A stretch of 64,000 bases of DNA from Pseudomonas putida (lineage in GTDB: Bacteria > Pseudomonadota > Gammaproteobacteria > Pseudomonadales > Pseudomonadaceae): the NCBI RefSeq assembly GCF_001976065.1, contig NZ_MNAH01000003.1, forward strand, positions 654,589-718,588, read 5' to 3'. The notes under the pieces are model-generated. The model ran no database searches and was not told the DNA's origin. It saw only the letters and a list, made by a program, of their open reading frames with translations. Of the stretch, positions 61,501 to 64,000 are shown in pieces. The translations under genes and the position numbers were made by a program. Position 1 is the first letter of the stretch. Each line of letters begins with the position of its first letter.

Positions 61501-61579
61501 ACTTTCATCAGGACTTACGCTTACCAGTAACAATAATTCTGCGCCACAAGCGCTCATATTGGTTCTTAGGGATTGAATA

Positions 61580-62362
61580 ATGAAAAAAGCATTGCTGACC
61601 CTTTCTGCACTGGCGTTGTGCGTAGCAGCCGGCTCCGCGCTGGCAAAGGAATACAAGGAATTGCGTTTTGGTGTTGACCCTTCCTATGCACCGTTCGAGT
61701 CGAAAGCGGCCGACGGCAACCTGGTAGGTTTCGACATCGACTTGGGTAATGCGATCTGTGCCGAGTTGAAGGTCAAGTGCAAATGGGTCGAGAGCGATTT
61801 CGACGGCATGATTCCTGGTCTCAAGGCCAATAAATTCGACGGTGTCATCTCTTCGATGACCGTCACCCCGGCCCGCGAAAAAGTCATCGACTTCTCCAGC
61901 GAACTGTTCTCCGGCCCGACCGCTTACGTGTCCAAGAAAGGTTCCGGCATCACGGCAGACGTCGCTTCGCTGAAAGGCAAGACCGTCGGCTACGAACAAG
62001 GCACCATCCAGGAAGCCTATGCCAAGGCCGTTCTGGACAAGGCTGGGGTGAAAACCCAGGCCTATCAGAACCAGGACCAGGTGTATTCCGACCTGACTTC
62101 CGGTCGTCTCGACGCCGGGATCCAGGACATGCTGCAAGCTGAACTTGGCTTCCTGAAGTCGCCAAACGGCGCCGGTTACGAAATCAGCAAACCCGTCGAC
62201 AGCGAACTGCTGCCAGCCAAGACTGCAATCGGTATTAAGAAAGGTAACACCGAGCTGAAAGCACTTTTGGATAAAGGTATCAAAGCGTTACACGATGATG
62301 GCACCTATGCCACCATTCAAAAGAAACACTTTGGCGATCTGAACCTGTACAGCGGCAAGTAA
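61580..62362 (+). CDS. aotJ: Basic-amino-acid ABC transporter binding protein
   Basis: 260-residue precursor with a Sec signal peptide (MKKALLTLSALALCVAAGSA-LA, cleavage near 22). Family 3 solute-binding protein: R-F-G-V-D-P-S-Y-A-P-F-E near 31-42, F-D-I-D-L-G-N-A-I-C near 54-63, D-G-M-I-P-G-L near 75, S-M-T-V-T-P-A-R near 92-99. It corresponds to AotJ/HisJ proteins binding arginine, ornithine or lysine. It is the first gene of a predicted sigma-54-driven operon and is followed by an intra-operon terminator. Confidence 0.9.
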   Translation: MKKALLTLSALALCVAAGSALAKEYKELRFGVDPSYAPFESKAADGNLVGFDIDLGNAICAELKVKCKWVESDFDGMIPGLKANKFDGVISSMTVTPAREKVIDFSSELFSGPTAYVSKKGSGITADVASLKGKTVGYEQGTIQEAYAKAVLDKAGVKTQAYQNQDQVYSDLTSGRLDAGIQDMLQAELGFLKSPNGAGYEISKPVDSELLPAKTAIGIKKGNTELKALLDKGIKALHDDGTYATIQKKHFGDLNLYSGK

Positions 62363-62368
62363 TGCCCG

Positions 62369-62396
62369 GCGCCCATCTCGTGATGGGCGCTTTTTT
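62369..62396 (+). terminator. Intra-operon terminator between aotJ and aotQ
   Basis: GCGCCCATC (62369-62377), loop TCGT, GATGGGCGC (62382-62390), then six T residues. Partial termination would yield more binding protein than permease. Confidence 0.9.
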
Positions 62397-62418
62397 CATC
62401 CGATCAGGTTGCTGATTT

Positions 62419-63147
62419 ATGTTCGAAACCCTATTACAAAACCTGGGGCTTTCCGCCTTCAGCCTCAAGGGCTTTGGCCCGCTGCTGATGGAAGGTACCT
62501 GGATGACCATCAAGTTATCGGCGATGTCGCTGCTGGTGGCCGTGTTGCTCGGTCTGCTGGGCGCCAGTGCCAAGCTGTCAAAAGTCAAATTGCTGCGCCT
62601 GCTTGCCCAGTGCTACACCACGCTGATTCGCGGGGTGCCAGACCTGGTGCTGATGCTGCTGATCTTCTACAGCCTGCAAACCTGGCTGACGTCGCTCACC
62701 GACTACATGGAATGGGAATACATCGAGATCAACCCGTTCAGCGCCGGGGTACTGACCCTGGGCTTCATCTACGGCGCGTATTTCACCGAAACCTTCCGCG
62801 GCGCCATCCTCGCCGTGCCTCGCGGCCAGGTCGAAGCGGCCACCGCCTACGGGCTCAAGCGCGGCCAGCGTTTCCGTATCGTGGTGTTCCCGCAAATGAT
62901 GCGCTATGCCCTGCCGGGTATCGGCAACAACTGGATGGTCATGCTCAAGGCCACTGCACTGGTGTCGATCATCGGCCTCGCCGACCTGGTCAAGGCTGCC
63001 CAGGATGCAGGTAAAAGCAGTTATCAACTGTTTTACTTCCTGGTACTCGCCGCCCTGATCTACCTGGCGATCACCAGTGCCTCCAACGTCATTCTGCGCT
63101 GGCTCGAACGCCGCTACGCCGCCGGTACCCGGGAGGCCGTACGATGA
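62419..63147 (+). CDS. aotQ: Basic-amino-acid ABC transporter permease
   Basis: 242 residues, HisQ-like, with about five membrane helices. The coupling loop V-P-R-G-Q-V-E-A-A-T-A-Y-G (near 133-145) and the following I-V-V-F-P-Q-M-M-R-Y-A-L-P are typical of polar amino-acid permeases. It overlaps aotM by 4 nt. Confidence 0.92.
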   Translation: MFETLLQNLGLSAFSLKGFGPLLMEGTWMTIKLSAMSLLVAVLLGLLGASAKLSKVKLLRLLAQCYTTLIRGVPDLVLMLLIFYSLQTWLTSLTDYMEWEYIEINPFSAGVLTLGFIYGAYFTETFRGAILAVPRGQVEAATAYGLKRGQRFRIVVFPQMMRYALPGIGNNWMVMLKATALVSIIGLADLVKAAQDAGKSSYQLFYFLVLAALIYLAITSASNVILRWLERRYAAGTREAVR

Positions 63148-63854
63148 TCGAACTCCTGCAGGAATACTGGAAAGCCTTCCTTTACACCGATGGCCAGAAC
63201 ATCACCGGCCTGGCCATGACCATGTGGTTGCTCAGTGCGTCGATCTTCATCGGCTTCATCGTCTCGATTCCGCTGTCGATCGCCCGGGTCTCACCGCACT
63301 TCTACATCCGCTGGCCGGTGCAGTTCTACACCTACCTGTTTCGCGGCACGCCTTTGTATATCCAGCTGCTCATCTGCTACACCGGGATCTACAGCCTGGC
63401 CGCCGTACGCGCGCAACCGATACTCGACAGTTTCTTCCGCGATGCGATGAACTGCACCATCCTGGCCTTCGCCCTGAACACCTGCGCCTACACCACGGAG
63501 ATTTTCGCCGGGGCGATCCGCAGCATGGCCCATGGTGAAGTCGAAGCAGCCAAGGCCTATGGCCTGACAGGCTGGAAGCTGTACGCCTACGTGATCATGC
63601 CTTCGGCCCTTCGTCGCTCGCTGCCCTACTACAGCAACGAAGTGATCCTGATGCTGCATTCGACCACTGTGGCATTCACCGCGACCATCCCGGACATCCT
63701 GAAAGTCGCTCGGGACGCCAACTCGGCGACCTTCCTGACCTTCCAGTCGTTCGGCATCGCCGCGCTGATCTACCTGACCGTCACCTTTGCGCTGGTCGGC
63801 CTGTTCCGCCTCGCCGAACGCCGCTGGCTGGCCTTCCTCGGGCCGACCCACTAG
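63144..63854 (+). CDS. aotM: Basic-amino-acid ABC transporter permease
   Basis: 236 residues, HisM-like. The coupling loop M-A-H-G-E-V-E-A-A-K-A-Y-G-L-T-G lies near 129-144, with membrane helices on both sides. ATGA overlap with aotQ shows coupling. It forms the heterodimeric channel with AotQ. Confidence 0.92.
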   Translation: MIELLQEYWKAFLYTDGQNITGLAMTMWLLSASIFIGFIVSIPLSIARVSPHFYIRWPVQFYTYLFRGTPLYIQLLICYTGIYSLAAVRAQPILDSFFRDAMNCTILAFALNTCAYTTEIFAGAIRSMAHGEVEAAKAYGLTGWKLYAYVIMPSALRRSLPYYSNEVILMLHSTTVAFTATIPDILKVARDANSATFLTFQSFGIAALIYLTVTFALVGLFRLAERRWLAFLGPTH

Positions 63855-63878
63855 GACCCGCTTCGGGATAAGAAAAAA

Positions 63879-64000
63879 ATGCGCCACCAGATACACGACC
63901 TGCTGGCCCCCTTGCCGGGGACCGCACGACAGATCCACAGTTTTCATTTCGGCCCACAACCGGCCAAGGGCAAGATCTACATCCAGTCATCCCTGCACGC
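63879..64000 (+). CDS. aotO: Succinylglutamate desuccinylase/aspartoacylase-family protein (5' part)
   Basis: The first 40 codons only; the gene runs off the window. The reading M-R-H-Q-I-H-D-L-L-A-P ... H-F-G-P ... I-Y-I-Q-S-S-L-H-A resembles the start of M14-type aspartoacylase-like proteins, where Q-S-S-L-H-A-x-E leads to the zinc site. In P. aeruginosa a gene of this type (aotO) follows aotM in the arginine operon. A run of seven A residues lies just before the ATG. Confidence 0.7.
   Translation, partial: MRHQIHDLLAPLPGTARQIHSFHFGPQPAKGKIYIQSSLH

Overview
The window reads as a chromosomal segment of a fluorescent-group Pseudomonas. The reasons are the high GC content, the P. putida-like order of the glucose cluster (hexR, zwf-pgl-eda, oprB, gtsABCD, gltRS, glk-edd, gap), the repeated REP sequences of the 'TGTGGGAGCGGGCTTGCTCGCGAA' family, and an arginine-type aot transporter at the right end. 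No rRNA, tRNA, CRISPR array, prophage or intact insertion sequence was seen.

Region 1 (1-19.6 kb) is an almost complete glucose-to-triose module. Glucose crosses the outer membrane by OprB and the inner membrane by GtsABCD. It is phosphorylated by Glk and passes through Zwf, Pgl, Edd and Eda (Entner-Doudoroff pathway) to triose phosphate, which Gap oxidises. A mutarotase-like protein and an AGE-family sugar isomerase sit inside the cluster. HexR (RpiR type) and the GltR/GltS two-component pair are the local regulators. A 29-bp palindrome lies between hexR and zwf, a TTGT-N7-ACAA site lies before gap, and the same ~39-bp element lies upstream of both gtsA and the AGE gene. Several leaders also carry AANAANAA motifs typical of Hfq/Crc catabolite control. 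The gluconate branch (gntT, gntK, gntR) with three GntR-like sites lies separately at 46.1-49.3 kb.

Region 2 (19.7-25.8 kb): methylglyoxal synthase, then a Fur-box-preceded cell-surface-signalling haem uptake locus (ECF sigma factor, FecR-like anti-sigma factor, STN-containing TonB receptor, haem oxygenase) and a DUF454 membrane protein.

Region 3 (25.9-46 kb) is mixed: a chemoreceptor, an oddly arranged class III CoA-transferase, a protein with a CoiA-like zinc cluster, a small HTH protein behind a LexA-type SOS box, an exported amidase, a metallo-beta-lactamase-fold protein with a divergent TetR, a truncated transposase start, GlpQ, a PepSY protein, a Pit phosphate transporter, a PACE efflux protein with a divergent LysR, an ECF42-type sigma operon with its own predicted promoter, two GNAT proteins, a GyrI-like protein, a LysE-type exporter and an AlaC-type aminotransferase.

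Region 4 (46-64 kb): the gluconate genes; an AT-richer permease/LysR islet; a glutathione transferase; a Gln/Ala-rich unknown protein; a soluble PAS-PAS chemoreceptor; a crystallin/I36-like exported protein; a QuiP-like acyl-homoserine-lactone acylase lipoprotein; a two-gene ATP-dependent ligase/exonuclease repair pair; and the start of an aotJQMO transporter with a predicted sigma-54 promoter.

Gene names rest on recognition of conserved motifs and gene order by eye. No database search was run. Regulatory sites were found by reading and are predictions.
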